A stretch of DNA of 64,000 nucleotides from Frateuria_A sp051900535 (GTDB lineage Bacteria; Pseudomonadota; Gammaproteobacteria; Xanthomonadales; Rhodanobacteraceae), in contig NZ_JBHZGI010000002.1 of assembly GCF_051900535.1 (NCBI RefSeq), forward strand, positions 310,001-374,000, read 5' to 3'. The notes beneath the pieces were generated by a model. It made no database searches and was not told the DNA's origin. It saw only the letters and a list, made by a program, of their open reading frames with translations. A program made the position numbers and the translations under genes. Shown piece by piece: positions 33,730 through 42,778 of this stretch. How positions within the stretch are numbered: the first letter of the stretch is position 1; every line of letters begins with the position of its first letter.

Positions 33730-35397
33730 TTACCAAGGCGCCATTACCCGCAATCCGGACAGGGATCCGGCCGTGCCACGGGCCGAGCCGAGCCAGGCTC
33801 CCGTGCTACCGGCCGGCATGGCGAGACCAACCACCTCGTCGCTGCGGTCCACCAGCAACAGAGTCGGGCTTGCCGCGGCCGCATAGTCGAAGCGGACGTC
33901 GACTCCAGGCCAGGGAAACGCGTTGTCGACCCTCGCCAGTTGCAGGTCGCGCACCGGCAGGGCCATGGCTCGCGCAGGCGCCCGCGTGCCGAGCAGGCGG
34001 GCCGGCCGCGAGGCGAACACCGCCGTATGCCGCTGCGCGAGCACGAGCCGCGCGGCGACCATTTCGTCCAGCACGTTCTCGCCGTGGTCGGCGTCGCGAT
34101 CGAGCACGCCGTTGATGACGCCCAATGCATCGCGATTGGCGATCGCCTGGGCGTGCCTCGCCGGCAATACCATCCAGCAGGTACTGGGCAACAGGAATAG
34201 GCCCGCCAGGAACGGCAGCGCCCACGCCGCGCGACGGTTCCCGCGCGCTGCCAGGCGCAGGACGATCACGGCCAGCAGGCCGCCCCAGAATAGCGACGAC
34301 CACGCAAGGTAACGGCTCGAGTAGATCTGCGTGGGGTATTGCCGGAAGTAGCTGGCGCGGGCGATCGCCACCAGCAGTCCGCAGCCGACCGCGAACCAGC
34401 TCGTCGCCAGCGCGAGCAGCTCCTGCCGCGGCCAGGCGCACGGCCGGCGCCAGGCGCGCAGGCTCATCACGCCCAGCGCGAGCATGCCCGCCAGCCCGAG
34501 GCCCAGTTCCGGCCAGACAGCCTGCCGGGCGTCGCCAAACCACTGCAAGGACAGCTGCGCGAACGGCGCCGATACCATCCGCGCAAGCGCGGGCAACTTG
34601 TCCTGCAGGGAAGCGTCGGCAAACGGGCCCATTGCATAGAGGTAGGGCGCGGCCAGCCAGCGCAGCAGGACGCTCGCCTGCCAACCCGGCTCGATCGCCA
34701 ACGCAGGCATGTCGCCACCGGTGCGCGGCAGCGCGAAATAGCAGGCCAGCGCGAGCGACGTCGCCCCCAGCCAGGCCAGCAGTTCCTGCCAGCGGGCGCC
34801 ACGCAGGCACAACGCGATTAGCAGGGCGCCGAAGACTGCCGCGCCGGTGCCGAAGGAAAGCGTGGCGACCAGCCCGAGCGCCAACGCCAGCGCCAACCGT
34901 GTCGCACCGGCACGGGCGATAAGCAGCACGCCGCCGAAGAGGCAGGCCACGACCAGGTATGCATGCACCGATTCGTTGGCGTGCGCCAGCGTGCGGCCGT
35001 TGCCGAACCACAACAGCATGAGCGCGCCACAGAGCAGCCAGCCCTCGCGCACCGCCGCTTCGGGCCGCTCGGCGGGGCCGGGAGCGGCACGCATCCATAG
35101 CAGGCAACATCCGGCCAACAACAGCATGCCGACAAGGATCTGCAACCACTGGCCGCCGCCGAGCACCTGAAGTTCGAACAAGCGCAGCACGTTCGGCAGG
35201 ACTTCCGGATGGCCGTTGTCGACCGTCAGCACGTTGCCCGGCCAGGGCGTCGCCAGCAAGTGCGCATAGAAGCGCCAGGGATCGGCATAGGGCACGCGCG
35301 GCGACAGCAGGAGCATGCCGCCGACCGCTACCAGCGCATGGATTAGTCCCAGGACCGAGCCGGCGATGGCCAGCGCGCGGCCGCGACGCACGGCCAC
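33730..35397 (-). CDS. Large polytopic membrane protein of unknown function
   Basis: This 555-residue protein has about ten to twelve hydrophobic helices and a C-terminal soluble part. Near the N-terminus, after the first helix, DPWRFYAHLLATPWPGNVLTVDNGHPEVLP is a loop with acidic and His residues, as seen in GT-C-type membrane glycosyltransferases, where an acidic residue in the first loop is catalytic. I do not recognise the family with confidence. It starts six bases after the purD stop and would share its transcript. Base composition is like its neighbours. Confidence 0.78.
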   Translation of the reverse strand: MAVRRGRALAIAGSVLGLIHALVAVGGMLLLSPRVPYADPWRFYAHLLATPWPGNVLTVDNGHPEVLPNVLRLFELQVLGGGQWLQILVGMLLLAGCCLLWMRAAPGPAERPEAAVREGWLLCGALMLLWFGNGRTLAHANESVHAYLVVACLFGGVLLIARAGATRLALALALGLVATLSFGTGAAVFGALLIALCLRGARWQELLAWLGATSLALACYFALPRTGGDMPALAIEPGWQASVLLRWLAAPYLYAMGPFADASLQDKLPALARMVSAPFAQLSLQWFGDARQAVWPELGLGLAGMLALGVMSLRAWRRPCAWPRQELLALATSWFAVGCGLLVAIARASYFRQYPTQIYSSRYLAWSSLFWGGLLAVIVLRLAARGNRRAAWALPFLAGLFLLPSTCWMVLPARHAQAIANRDALGVINGVLDRDADHGENVLDEMVAARLVLAQRHTAVFASRPARLLGTRAPARAMALPVRDLQLARVDNAFPWPGVDVRFDYAAAASPTLLLVDRSDEVVGLAMPAGSTGAWLGSARGTAGSLSGLRVMAPW

Positions 35398-35403
35398 CGC
35401 CTT

Positions 35404-36690
35404 TCAGTTCCCGCACCGAAGCGCCCGGTGCGCGATGTCGCGCCGGCAGAACGCGCCGTTGAAATGGATCTTGGAAACCGCCTCGTAGGCATGCTCACGC
35501 GCGGCGGCAAGATTACTGCCCAACGCGCAGACGGTCAGCACGCGCCCCCCGGCGGTGGCGGCGCGGCCCTGCTCGTCGAGTTTCGTACCGGCATGGAACA
35601 CCTTCACCGTGGGATCGAAGGCGCCATCCAGTCCGCCGATCGGGTCGCCACTGCGCACGCGGCCCGGATAGCCCTCGGCGGCCACCACCACGCCGATCGA
35701 GGGGCGGCTGTCCCACTGCGCGCGGGTGTGGTGAAGCTCGCCGTCCAGCGCGGCCTCGATCAGCTCGATCAGGTCCGACTTCAGCCGCAGCATGATCGGC
35801 TGGGTTTCCGGATCGCCGAAGCGCACGTTGAATTCGATCACCTTGGGCGCGCCGGATTTGTCGATCATCAGGCCCGCGTAAAGGAAGCCGATGAACGGGG
35901 CGCCTTCGGCGGCCATGCCGCGCAGGGTCGGCTCGATCACTTCCTTGAGGATGCGCTGCTCGACCGCAGCGTCGACCACCGGCGCGGGCGAGTAGGCGCC
36001 CATGCCGCCGGTGTTCGGACCGAGGTCGCCCTCGTCGCGGCGCTTGTGGTCCTGGCTGGAGGCCATCGGCAGCGCGTGGCTGCCGTCGCTCATCACGATG
36101 TAGCTCGCTTCCTCGCCGTCGAGGAATTCCTCGATCACGACGCGCGCGGAAGCATTGCCGAAGACGTGACCGCCGAGCATGTCGTGCAGCGCCTGTTCGG
36201 CGTCGGCGAGCGTCAGCGCCACGACAACGCCCTTGCCGGCGGCCAGACCGTCGGCCTTGATCACGATCGGCGCACCCTGCTGGCGCACGTAGGCGAGCGC
36301 GGCGCCGAGTTCGTTGAACACCGCGTAGCGTGCGGTCGGGATGTTGTGGCGGAGCAGGAAATCCTTGGCGAAGGCCTTGGAGCCTTCCAGCTGGGCAGCG
36401 ACTGCGCGCGGTCCGAAGATGCGCAGGCCGGCGGCACGGAAGCGGTCGACCACGCCGGCGACCAGCGGTACCTCGGGACCGACCACCGTGAGCTCGACTT
36501 TCTCGGCCTTGGCCAGCTTGAGCAGGCCGTCGAGGTCGTTCATTGCCACGTCGGCGTTGCGCACGCCACGCTCGCGCGCGGTGCCGGCATTGCCGGGAGC
36601 GACGATCACCTCGCTTACCCGCGGCGACTGCTTGAGCTTCCACGCCAGTGCGTGCTCGCGCCCGCCACTGCCGATCACCAGAACCTTCAT
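35404..36690 (-). CDS. purD: Phosphoribosylamine-glycine ligase
   Basis: This 428-residue ATP-grasp enzyme makes glycinamide ribonucleotide in purine synthesis. The N-terminus MKVLVIGSGGREHALAWKL is diagnostic, as are GLAAGKGVVVA, DHKRRDEGDLGPNTGGMGAY and FNVRFGDPETQ. It is full length and ordinary. It begins with ~130 bases of upstream gap after the AMP-ligase gene. Confidence 0.97.
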   Translation of the reverse strand: MKVLVIGSGGREHALAWKLKQSPRVSEVIVAPGNAGTARERGVRNADVAMNDLDGLLKLAKAEKVELTVVGPEVPLVAGVVDRFRAAGLRIFGPRAVAAQLEGSKAFAKDFLLRHNIPTARYAVFNELGAALAYVRQQGAPIVIKADGLAAGKGVVVALTLADAEQALHDMLGGHVFGNASARVVIEEFLDGEEASYIVMSDGSHALPMASSQDHKRRDEGDLGPNTGGMGAYSPAPVVDAAVEQRILKEVIEPTLRGMAAEGAPFIGFLYAGLMIDKSGAPKVIEFNVRFGDPETQPIMLRLKSDLIELIEAALDGELHHTRAQWDSRPSIGVVVAAEGYPGRVRSGDPIGGLDGAFDPTVKVFHAGTKLDEQGRAATAGGRVLTVCALGSNLAAAREHAYEAVSKIHFNGAFCRRDIAHRALRCGN

Positions 36691-36824
36691 GCGCTCTCCC
36701 GAAGCTGAGTCGCGCGCCCCGCGGCGCAGGCGCGCATTGTAGCGGTGCCGGCGCAGTGCTTTGGAACGCGGCGGCGGGCTTCGGCCTATCGCCCTGATGC
36801 AGGATGGTGGGCTGAAGCCCTACC

Positions 36825-38246
36825 CTACGGATGCGTGTGGTGGCGGGCGAGCAGCTCCAGCAGTGCCGCACGCGGCAGCTTGCCGGTCTCGTTGCGCGGC
36901 AGGGCGGCGACCTTCAACAGCGGCCGCGGCAGGAACACCGGGTCGATCGCGCGACGCAGGATGTCGAGGATCGTGTGTTCATCCAGTCCCGGCGCCACCG
37001 CCAATGCGGCGATGCGGTGCACGCCAAGCGCATCGCCGCCGTCGAGCTGGAACACCACGCCGTCCTCGACGCCCGGGATCGCCAGCAGGCGTCGGGTGAG
37101 GTCGCCCAGCGAGGCGCGCTTGCCGGCGATTTCCAGCATGTCGGCCTGGCGCCCGCGCAGGCGGAAGGCACGACCGTCCGCCGACAGGCTGACGATGTCG
37201 GCCAGCAGCCGCGGCGCGTCCAGCTGCGGCGCGTCCACCTGGGTGCCGTCCGGCTGCGGATGAAGATGGACGTCCGGATACAGCGCCCAGTCCGCCTCGC
37301 AGGTCGTCCGGCGGCTGGCGAACACGCAGGTTTCCGTGGAACCGAACACTTCCAGCAGCGGTGCGCCGAAGCGCTCCTCGGCCGCCTGCGCCAGCTCGGT
37401 CGGCATCGGCGCGGTGGCCGATACCATCGCCGACAGCGGTGGCAGCGCTATGCCCGAGTCCACCAGTGCACGCAGGTGCACCGGGGTAGTCACAAGCACG
37501 CGCGGTTCGGGCACTTCGGCGAGCGCGGCGGCGACGTCGGCGGGAAAGAACGGCCGTCCCGCGTGCACGCCGATGCCGCCCAGCAGCGGCAGCACCACGC
37601 TCATCTCCATGCCGTACATGTGCTGCGGCGGCACCGTGGCGATCACCCCGAAGCCGTCGCCGACCGCCGCGCGCAACATCGACAGGTTACCCGCGTTGCT
37701 GGCGTGGAAGCTTCGCCAGGTCTTGAGGTTGGCGCTGGGCACGCCGGTGGAGCCGGAGGTGTAGCCGATCGCCACCACCTGGTCCGCCGGGATCTGCGGC
37801 CAGCTTTCGACCTCTTCCTCCAGCGGCGGGGCCGACAACACCGGTAGCCGGTGGTAGCCGACCGGCGCCGGGTCGAGCGCCTGCTCGCCCAGCGCGTAGC
37901 AACCTGGATGCGCAGCCATCACCTCGTCGACCGCCTGCGGGGCGCGCGAGGAAGGCAGCAGGTTGGTCTGGCCGCGCAGCACGATGGCGCAGAAGGCGAC
38001 CAGGAAGGCGTAGCGGTCCTCGCACAGGTTCACCGCCGCGCCGGCGCCCGGCAGCGTGGCGGCGACCTGGCGCACGTGGGCCAGAAACTGCGCGGCGCTG
38101 ACCGGCGCGCCGTCGCGCCATGCAAGCACGCGCGCAGGCGTGTCCGCGTGCAGCAGTGCCAGGCGATGCGGCGCCTCGCGCTGGAACGTGTCGTAAACGA
38201 TGGCCAAGCCGCTTATCTCCCAGTTCGCCATGCGCCAGACACACAC
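36825..38246 (-). CDS. AMP-dependent synthetase/ligase family protein, possible aryl-polyene starter ligase
   Basis: This 473-residue adenylate-forming enzyme has the P-loop GYTSGSTGVPSANLKTW, VFGSTETCVFASRR (the usual GxTE region), an acidic FRLRGRQADMLEIAGKRASL hinge region, and a conserved C-terminal Lys in LPRNETGKLPRAAL. The length is short of acetyl-CoA synthetase and fits the aryl/acyl-ACP ligases of aryl-polyene clusters (XanA2/ApeH type, which activate 3-hydroxybenzoate or similar). It is 23 kb from the polyene cluster and alone, so the link is inference. The start may instead be MANWEISG at 38231. Other substrates cannot be excluded. Confidence 0.78.
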   Translation of the reverse strand: MCVWRMANWEISGLAIVYDTFQREAPHRLALLHADTPARVLAWRDGAPVSAAQFLAHVRQVAATLPGAGAAVNLCEDRYAFLVAFCAIVLRGQTNLLPSSRAPQAVDEVMAAHPGCYALGEQALDPAPVGYHRLPVLSAPPLEEEVESWPQIPADQVVAIGYTSGSTGVPSANLKTWRSFHASNAGNLSMLRAAVGDGFGVIATVPPQHMYGMEMSVVLPLLGGIGVHAGRPFFPADVAAALAEVPEPRVLVTTPVHLRALVDSGIALPPLSAMVSATAPMPTELAQAAEERFGAPLLEVFGSTETCVFASRRTTCEADWALYPDVHLHPQPDGTQVDAPQLDAPRLLADIVSLSADGRAFRLRGRQADMLEIAGKRASLGDLTRRLLAIPGVEDGVVFQLDGGDALGVHRIAALAVAPGLDEHTILDILRRAIDPVFLPRPLLKVAALPRNETGKLPRAALLELLARHHTHP

Positions 38247-38342
38247 AGCATGGCGACCGGCCGTTGCAAGCCGGCGTGAAGCGCGCGTGTGTTGCTGTCC
38301 CGCCGCGGGGTTTCCATCGACCCCGAGGCGCCCCCTGGACGC

Positions 38343-38915
38343 TCAGGCCCGGATGATAGCGCCGGTAAGGGCATCGCGGATCACCGTGGGACGTTCCTGG
38401 CCGCCGAGCGGGGCATCGAGCACGCCGTCGAGCGCATCGCCGAAGTAATCGAGCACCTGCTGCGCGCTACGCGCGGGCGGCGAGCCATGTGGATTGGCGC
38501 TGGTCGATACCAGCGCGCCGCCCCAGGCGCGGCACAACGCGGCGGCCGGTGCATGGGCGGTGACGCGCAGCGCGATGCCGGCATGCGCGCCCGCGACCCA
38601 GGCCGGCACTTCCGCGGTGCGGGGGAAGATCCACGTGTTCGGTCCGGGCCAGCTCGCCTCCACCTGCGCCCGTACCTCGGCCGGCACCCGGGCCAGGTCG
38701 ATGTAGCGCTCGACCTGGCTGAAGTCGGCGGCGATCAGCAACACGCCCTGGGTGGGCGGTCGCTGCTTGAGCGCGAACAACCGTTCGAAGGCATCCTGGT
38801 CGCGCGGATCGCAGCCCAGGCCATAGACCGCCTCGGTCGGGTAGGCCAGGACGCCGCCGCGCCGCATCAGCGCGGCGGCGGCGTCGCATTCGGCAAGAGT
38901 GAAGCACGCCGTCAT
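38343..38915 (-). CDS. tsaC: L-threonylcarbamoyladenylate synthase
   Basis: This 190-residue YrdC-fold enzyme makes threonylcarbamoyl-AMP from Thr, bicarbonate and ATP for the t6A modification of tRNAs that read ANN codons. Family marks are GVLAYPTEAVYGLGCDPRD, the KQRP motif in FALKQRPPTQG and SANPHGSPPA. The protein is short (no Sua5 domain), as in E. coli TsaC (190). It starts two bases after the topA stop, so it is co-transcribed downstream of topA. Confidence 0.93.
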   Translation of the reverse strand: MTACFTLAECDAAAALMRRGGVLAYPTEAVYGLGCDPRDQDAFERLFALKQRPPTQGVLLIAADFSQVERYIDLARVPAEVRAQVEASWPGPNTWIFPRTAEVPAWVAGAHAGIALRVTAHAPAAALCRAWGGALVSTSANPHGSPPARSAQQVLDYFGDALDGVLDAPLGGQERPTVIRDALTGAIIRA

Positions 38916-38917
38916 GG

Positions 38918-41416
38918 TCAGGCGTCGGTGGTTTTTTTCGCGGCCGCCTTTTTAGTGGTGGCCTTCTTTGCCGTCTTCCTGGCGGGTGCCTTCTTGGCAG
39001 CGGTCTTCTTCGCCGGAGCCTTCTTGGCGGCCGCCTTTTTCGGCGCGGCCTTCTTCGCAGCGGGTGCCTTCTTCGCAGCCGCCTGCTTGGTGGCGCTCTT
39101 GCGCGCGAACCGGCCCTTCTTGACAGGCGCGGCGGCCAGCAGCTCCAGGCACTGCGCCTCGGTCAGGTCCTTCGGCTCGGTGTCCTTGGGGATGCGCGCG
39201 TTCTTTTCGCCGTCGGTGATGTACGCGCCGTAGCGGCCGTTGAGCACTTGGACGCCATTGCCGAAGTCGGTGATCACGCGGTTGGCGAGCATCTCCAGCT
39301 TCTCGCGCACGATCTGCAGCGCGCGCGGCAACTCGATCGTGTACGGATCGTCTTCCGCCTTCAGCGACGCGTAGGTGCTGCCCTGCTTGACGAACGGGCC
39401 GAAGCGGCCGATGCCGACGCTCACTTCTTCGCCGCTCGCCGATTGGCCGAGCTGGCGCGGCAGCTTGAACAGCTCCATCGCCTCTTCGAGGGTGATGGTG
39501 TGCATGCTCTGGCCGGGACGCAGGCTCGCGAACTGCAGCTTTTCGTCGGTGTCCTTGTCGCCGATCTGCGCATACGGCCCGTAACGGCCCAGGCGCACGG
39601 AAACCGGTTTGCCGCTCTTCGGATCGATGCCCAGCTCGCGTGCGCCGGTGGCTTCGCTGCGATCGACCGACTCGGTCTTTTCCTCGACCTGGGTCTTGAA
39701 CGGCTGCCAGAAACGTTCCATCAGCGGCACCCACGCTTCCTCGCCGCGGCTGACCGCGTCCAGCTCGTCCTCTAGCTTGGCGGTGAAGTCGTAGTCGACG
39801 TACTGGTTGAAGTGCTGGGTGAGGAACTTGCCCACCGCGCGACCGACGTCGGTCGGCTTGAAGCGGCGGTTCTCCAGGAACACGTATTCGCGGTTCTGCA
39901 GCACCTGGATGATGCTCGCGTAGGTCGACGGGCGACCGATGCCGTATTCCTCCAGCGCCTTGACCAGGCTCGCTTCGGAATAGCGCGGCGGCGGCTCGGT
40001 AAAGTGCTGGTCGGCCAGGATGTCCGAAAGCGCGACCTGCTCGCCCTTCGCCAGACGCGGCAGGCGGCGGGCTTCGTCATCGTCCTCGGCGCTCTTCTGG
40101 TCGCGACCTTCCTCGTACACCGCCAGGAAGCCCGGGTCGACCACGGTGGTGCCGGTGGCGCGGAACGCGGCAGGACCGCCGGCGGCGTGGGGCAGATCGA
40201 AATCCACCGATACGGTATTGAGCGTCGCATGGATCATCTGGCAGGCGACGGTGCGCTTCCAGATCAGCTCGTAAAGCTTGCGCTGCTCGTCGTTGAGGAA
40301 CGCGGCGACCTGGCGCGGCGTGCGCATCGCGGAGGTCGGGCGGATCGCCTCGTGCGCCTCCTGGGCGTTCTTGGACTTGGTGCGGTAGACCTGTACGCCG
40401 TCGGGCAAGGCACCGTTGCCGAAGTCGCGGGCGATCAGCGCGCGCAGCTCGTCGGTCGCCTCGTTGGAGAGCGCCGTGGAGTCGGTACGCATGTAGGTGA
40501 TCAGGCCGACGTTGCCCTCGCTGCCGAGGCCGACGCCCTCGTACAGGCCCTGGGCGACCTTCATCGTGCGACTGGTGGAGAAGCCGAGCTTGCGCGCGGC
40601 TTCCTGCTGCAGTGTGGAGGTAGTGAACGGGGGCGCCGGGCGGCGCTTGCGCTCCTTGGAGGTCACCTCGCTGACGGTCAGACGACCGCTCGCGGCATCC
40701 TTGAGCGCGCCGCGCGCGGCCATTGCATCGGCCTCGTTGGTGAGGTCGAACTGCTCGAACTTCTTTCCGTTGAGTCGGGTCAGGCGCGCGCCGAAGTCGC
40801 CGTCGGCGTGCTTGAGTTTCGCCTCGACACTCCAGTATTCGCGGGCGATGAAGGCTTCGATCTCCTCCTCGCGCTCGACGATCATGCGCAGCGCCGGACT
40901 CTGCACGCGGCCGGCGGAAAGGCCGCGCTGCACCTTGCGCCACAGCACCGGCGAGAGGTTGAAACCGACCAGGTAGTCCAGCGCGCGCCGCGCCTGCTGG
41001 GCGTCGACCATGTCGTACGAAAGGTCGCGCGGCGCGGCCACCGCCGCCTTGATCGCCTTGGGCGTGATCTCGGAGAACACCACCCGGTGCATGCGCTTGC
41101 CTTCGGTCAGGCCGCGCTCCTTGAGGATCTCGCTGATGTGCCAGGAGATCGCCTCGCCTTCGCGATCCAAGTCGGTCGCGAGGTAGATGTCGTCGGCCGT
41201 CTTGGCCGCCTTGGCGATCGCGTCGACGTGTTTCTCGTTGCGTTCGATGACTTCGTACTTCATCGCGAAGCCGTTGTCCGGATCGACCGCGCCCTCCTTG
41301 GGCTTCAGGTCGCGCACGTGGCCGTAGGAGGCGAGAACCTGGAAGTCCGTGCCGAGGTACTTGTTGATCGTCTTGGCCTTGGCGGGCGACTCGACGATGA
41401 GGAGGTTTTTGGCCAT
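38918..41416 (-). CDS. topA: DNA topoisomerase I
   Basis: This 832-residue type IA topoisomerase relaxes negative supercoils. The Toprim acidic motif is TDLDREGE at 81-88 and the active-site tyrosine is Tyr308 in GLITYMRTDS. The C-terminal part has three topo C-terminal Gly-rich repeats (GKPVSVRLGRYGPY, SVGIGRFGPFVKQG, GVQVLNGRYGAYI), and the last ~65 residues are Lys/Ala/Pro-rich (AKKAPAAKKAAPKKAAAKK and similar), like a histone H1 tail. No zinc fingers of the E. coli type (Cys pairs) are present. It lies between dprA (162 bases upstream) and tsaC (2 bases downstream). Confidence 0.96.
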   Translation of the reverse strand: MAKNLLIVESPAKAKTINKYLGTDFQVLASYGHVRDLKPKEGAVDPDNGFAMKYEVIERNEKHVDAIAKAAKTADDIYLATDLDREGEAISWHISEILKERGLTEGKRMHRVVFSEITPKAIKAAVAAPRDLSYDMVDAQQARRALDYLVGFNLSPVLWRKVQRGLSAGRVQSPALRMIVEREEEIEAFIAREYWSVEAKLKHADGDFGARLTRLNGKKFEQFDLTNEADAMAARGALKDAASGRLTVSEVTSKERKRRPAPPFTTSTLQQEAARKLGFSTSRTMKVAQGLYEGVGLGSEGNVGLITYMRTDSTALSNEATDELRALIARDFGNGALPDGVQVYRTKSKNAQEAHEAIRPTSAMRTPRQVAAFLNDEQRKLYELIWKRTVACQMIHATLNTVSVDFDLPHAAGGPAAFRATGTTVVDPGFLAVYEEGRDQKSAEDDDEARRLPRLAKGEQVALSDILADQHFTEPPPRYSEASLVKALEEYGIGRPSTYASIIQVLQNREYVFLENRRFKPTDVGRAVGKFLTQHFNQYVDYDFTAKLEDELDAVSRGEEAWVPLMERFWQPFKTQVEEKTESVDRSEATGARELGIDPKSGKPVSVRLGRYGPYAQIGDKDTDEKLQFASLRPGQSMHTITLEEAMELFKLPRQLGQSASGEEVSVGIGRFGPFVKQGSTYASLKAEDDPYTIELPRALQIVREKLEMLANRVITDFGNGVQVLNGRYGAYITDGEKNARIPKDTEPKDLTEAQCLELLAAAPVKKGRFARKSATKQAAAKKAPAAKKAAPKKAAAKKAPAKKTAAKKAPARKTAKKATTKKAAAKKTTDA

Positions 41417-41578
41417 GGGGCGGGGGGTTCCGGGAACGTTCCGTGCCGCCGGTCGGCGGGCACACTCTTTATTAGTTGAGCCATGCGCTCGCCGGAACTG
41501 TCAAGCCGGATCGCGTGAAACCGCGATGTGGCGCGATTTCCGGCGGTAGAGCCCGCCCGCGCGATCGGTGCCCGCGGG

Positions 41579-42697
41579 TCAGCAGACGCACTGGTACCGG
41601 TTGCCGGGAAGGCTTTCCACCTGCCCGTCCAGCTCCAGCATCAGCAGCGTGGAGGACAGCGCGGCCAACGGCAGGCCGGTCCGGGTCGCCAGCTCGTCCA
41701 GCGTGGCCGGATCGTGGCCCAGGGCCTGGCGAAGGCGTTGGTGTTCCGGATCTCCCGGCGGCGTCGAGGGTGACGGCCCAGGCGGGCTCCCGGCCAGTCG
41801 TGTCGCCAGCTCCACCCCCAGTGCGCGCGCGGCCGGTGCCAGCACCTCGATCAGTTCGTCCGGGTCCTCGACCAGCCGCACGCCCTCGCGGATCAACCGG
41901 TGACAGCCCCGCGCCAGCGGGTTGTGCACGGACCCGGGCAGGGCAAACACCTCGCGGCCCTGTTCTCCTGCCAGCCGCGCGGTGATCAGCGACCCGGACT
42001 TCAGCCCTGCCTCGATCACCAGCGTGCCCAGCGACAGCCCCGCAATGAGGCGGTTGCGGCGCGGGAAATGATCCGCCCGCGGCGCCGTGCCGGGCGGGAA
42101 CTCGCTCACCAGGGCGCCACGGCTCGCGATCGCCCGAGCCAGCGCCTGGTGCTTGCGCGGGTAGACGAGGTCGGGGCCAGTGCCGATCACCGCGATGGTG
42201 GACGCATCGGCCGCCAGCGCGGCCGCATGCGCGGCGCCATCGACGCCATCGGCCATGCCGCTGGTGACCACGAAACCGGCCTGCGCCAGTGCCGTGGCGA
42301 AACGGCGCGCATGCGCCAGCCCGCCGGGCGTGGCGCCGCGTGCGCCGACGATGGCTACCTGCGGATGCAGGAGCAGGCTCGCGTCGCCATCGACGAACAA
42401 CGCCGCCGGTGGTTGCGGAATATGTTCGAGCAGCGAGGGAAAGTCGGCGTCCGTGCAGCTCAGCAGCCGATGGCCGGGGGCGTCGAGCCAGGCCAGGTCC
42501 GCGGCCAGGCGCGCCTCGTCCGGCCGCTTGAGCCACGCGCTGGCGGCCTCGCCCAGGCGGGTGGGCGAACCGCGCAAGTGGCCCAGCACGGCCACGATGT
42601 CGCGATCCGCCGCCAACCGCTCGCGCAGCGTGGCCAGGCCCAGCCCGGGGGTGCGCAGCAGGACCAGCCAGGCGCGAAGTGCATCCGTGTCACTCAT
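41579..42697 (-). CDS. dprA: DNA processing protein DprA
   Basis: This 372-residue protein loads RecA onto incoming single-stranded DNA in natural transformation. The Rossmann domain has VAIVGARGATPGGLAHARRF and SGMADGVDGAAHAAAL, followed by the conserved IGTGPDLVYPRKHQAL, EFPPGT and RNRLIAGLS, LVIEAGLKSGSLITARLA and PGSVHNPLARGCHRLI. A winged-helix C-terminus (ATLDELATRTGLPLAALSSTL) ends the protein. It is full length. The LysM gene upstream ends with a terminator at 42722-42750. Confidence 0.95.
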   Translation of the reverse strand: MSDTDALRAWLVLLRTPGLGLATLRERLAADRDIVAVLGHLRGSPTRLGEAASAWLKRPDEARLAADLAWLDAPGHRLLSCTDADFPSLLEHIPQPPAALFVDGDASLLLHPQVAIVGARGATPGGLAHARRFATALAQAGFVVTSGMADGVDGAAHAAALAADASTIAVIGTGPDLVYPRKHQALARAIASRGALVSEFPPGTAPRADHFPRRNRLIAGLSLGTLVIEAGLKSGSLITARLAGEQGREVFALPGSVHNPLARGCHRLIREGVRLVEDPDELIEVLAPAARALGVELATRLAGSPPGPSPSTPPGDPEHQRLRQALGHDPATLDELATRTGLPLAALSSTLLMLELDGQVESLPGNRYQCVC

Positions 42698-42721
42698 CCG
42701 CCCAGTGTAGGTTTTGCGCCA

Positions 42722-42750
42722 ACGAAAAACGGCGCGGCCAAGGCCGCGCC
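42722..42750 (-). terminator. Rho-independent terminator after the LysM gene
   Basis: GGCGCGGCC (42731-42739) pairs with GGCCGCGCC (42742-42750), and on the minus strand the stem is followed by GTTTTTCGTT. It lies between the LysM stop (42779) and the dprA start (42697), separating the two genes' transcripts. Confidence 0.82.
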
Positions 42751-42778
42751 GTCGTGTCGGATAACCCCGAAGCGCTGG

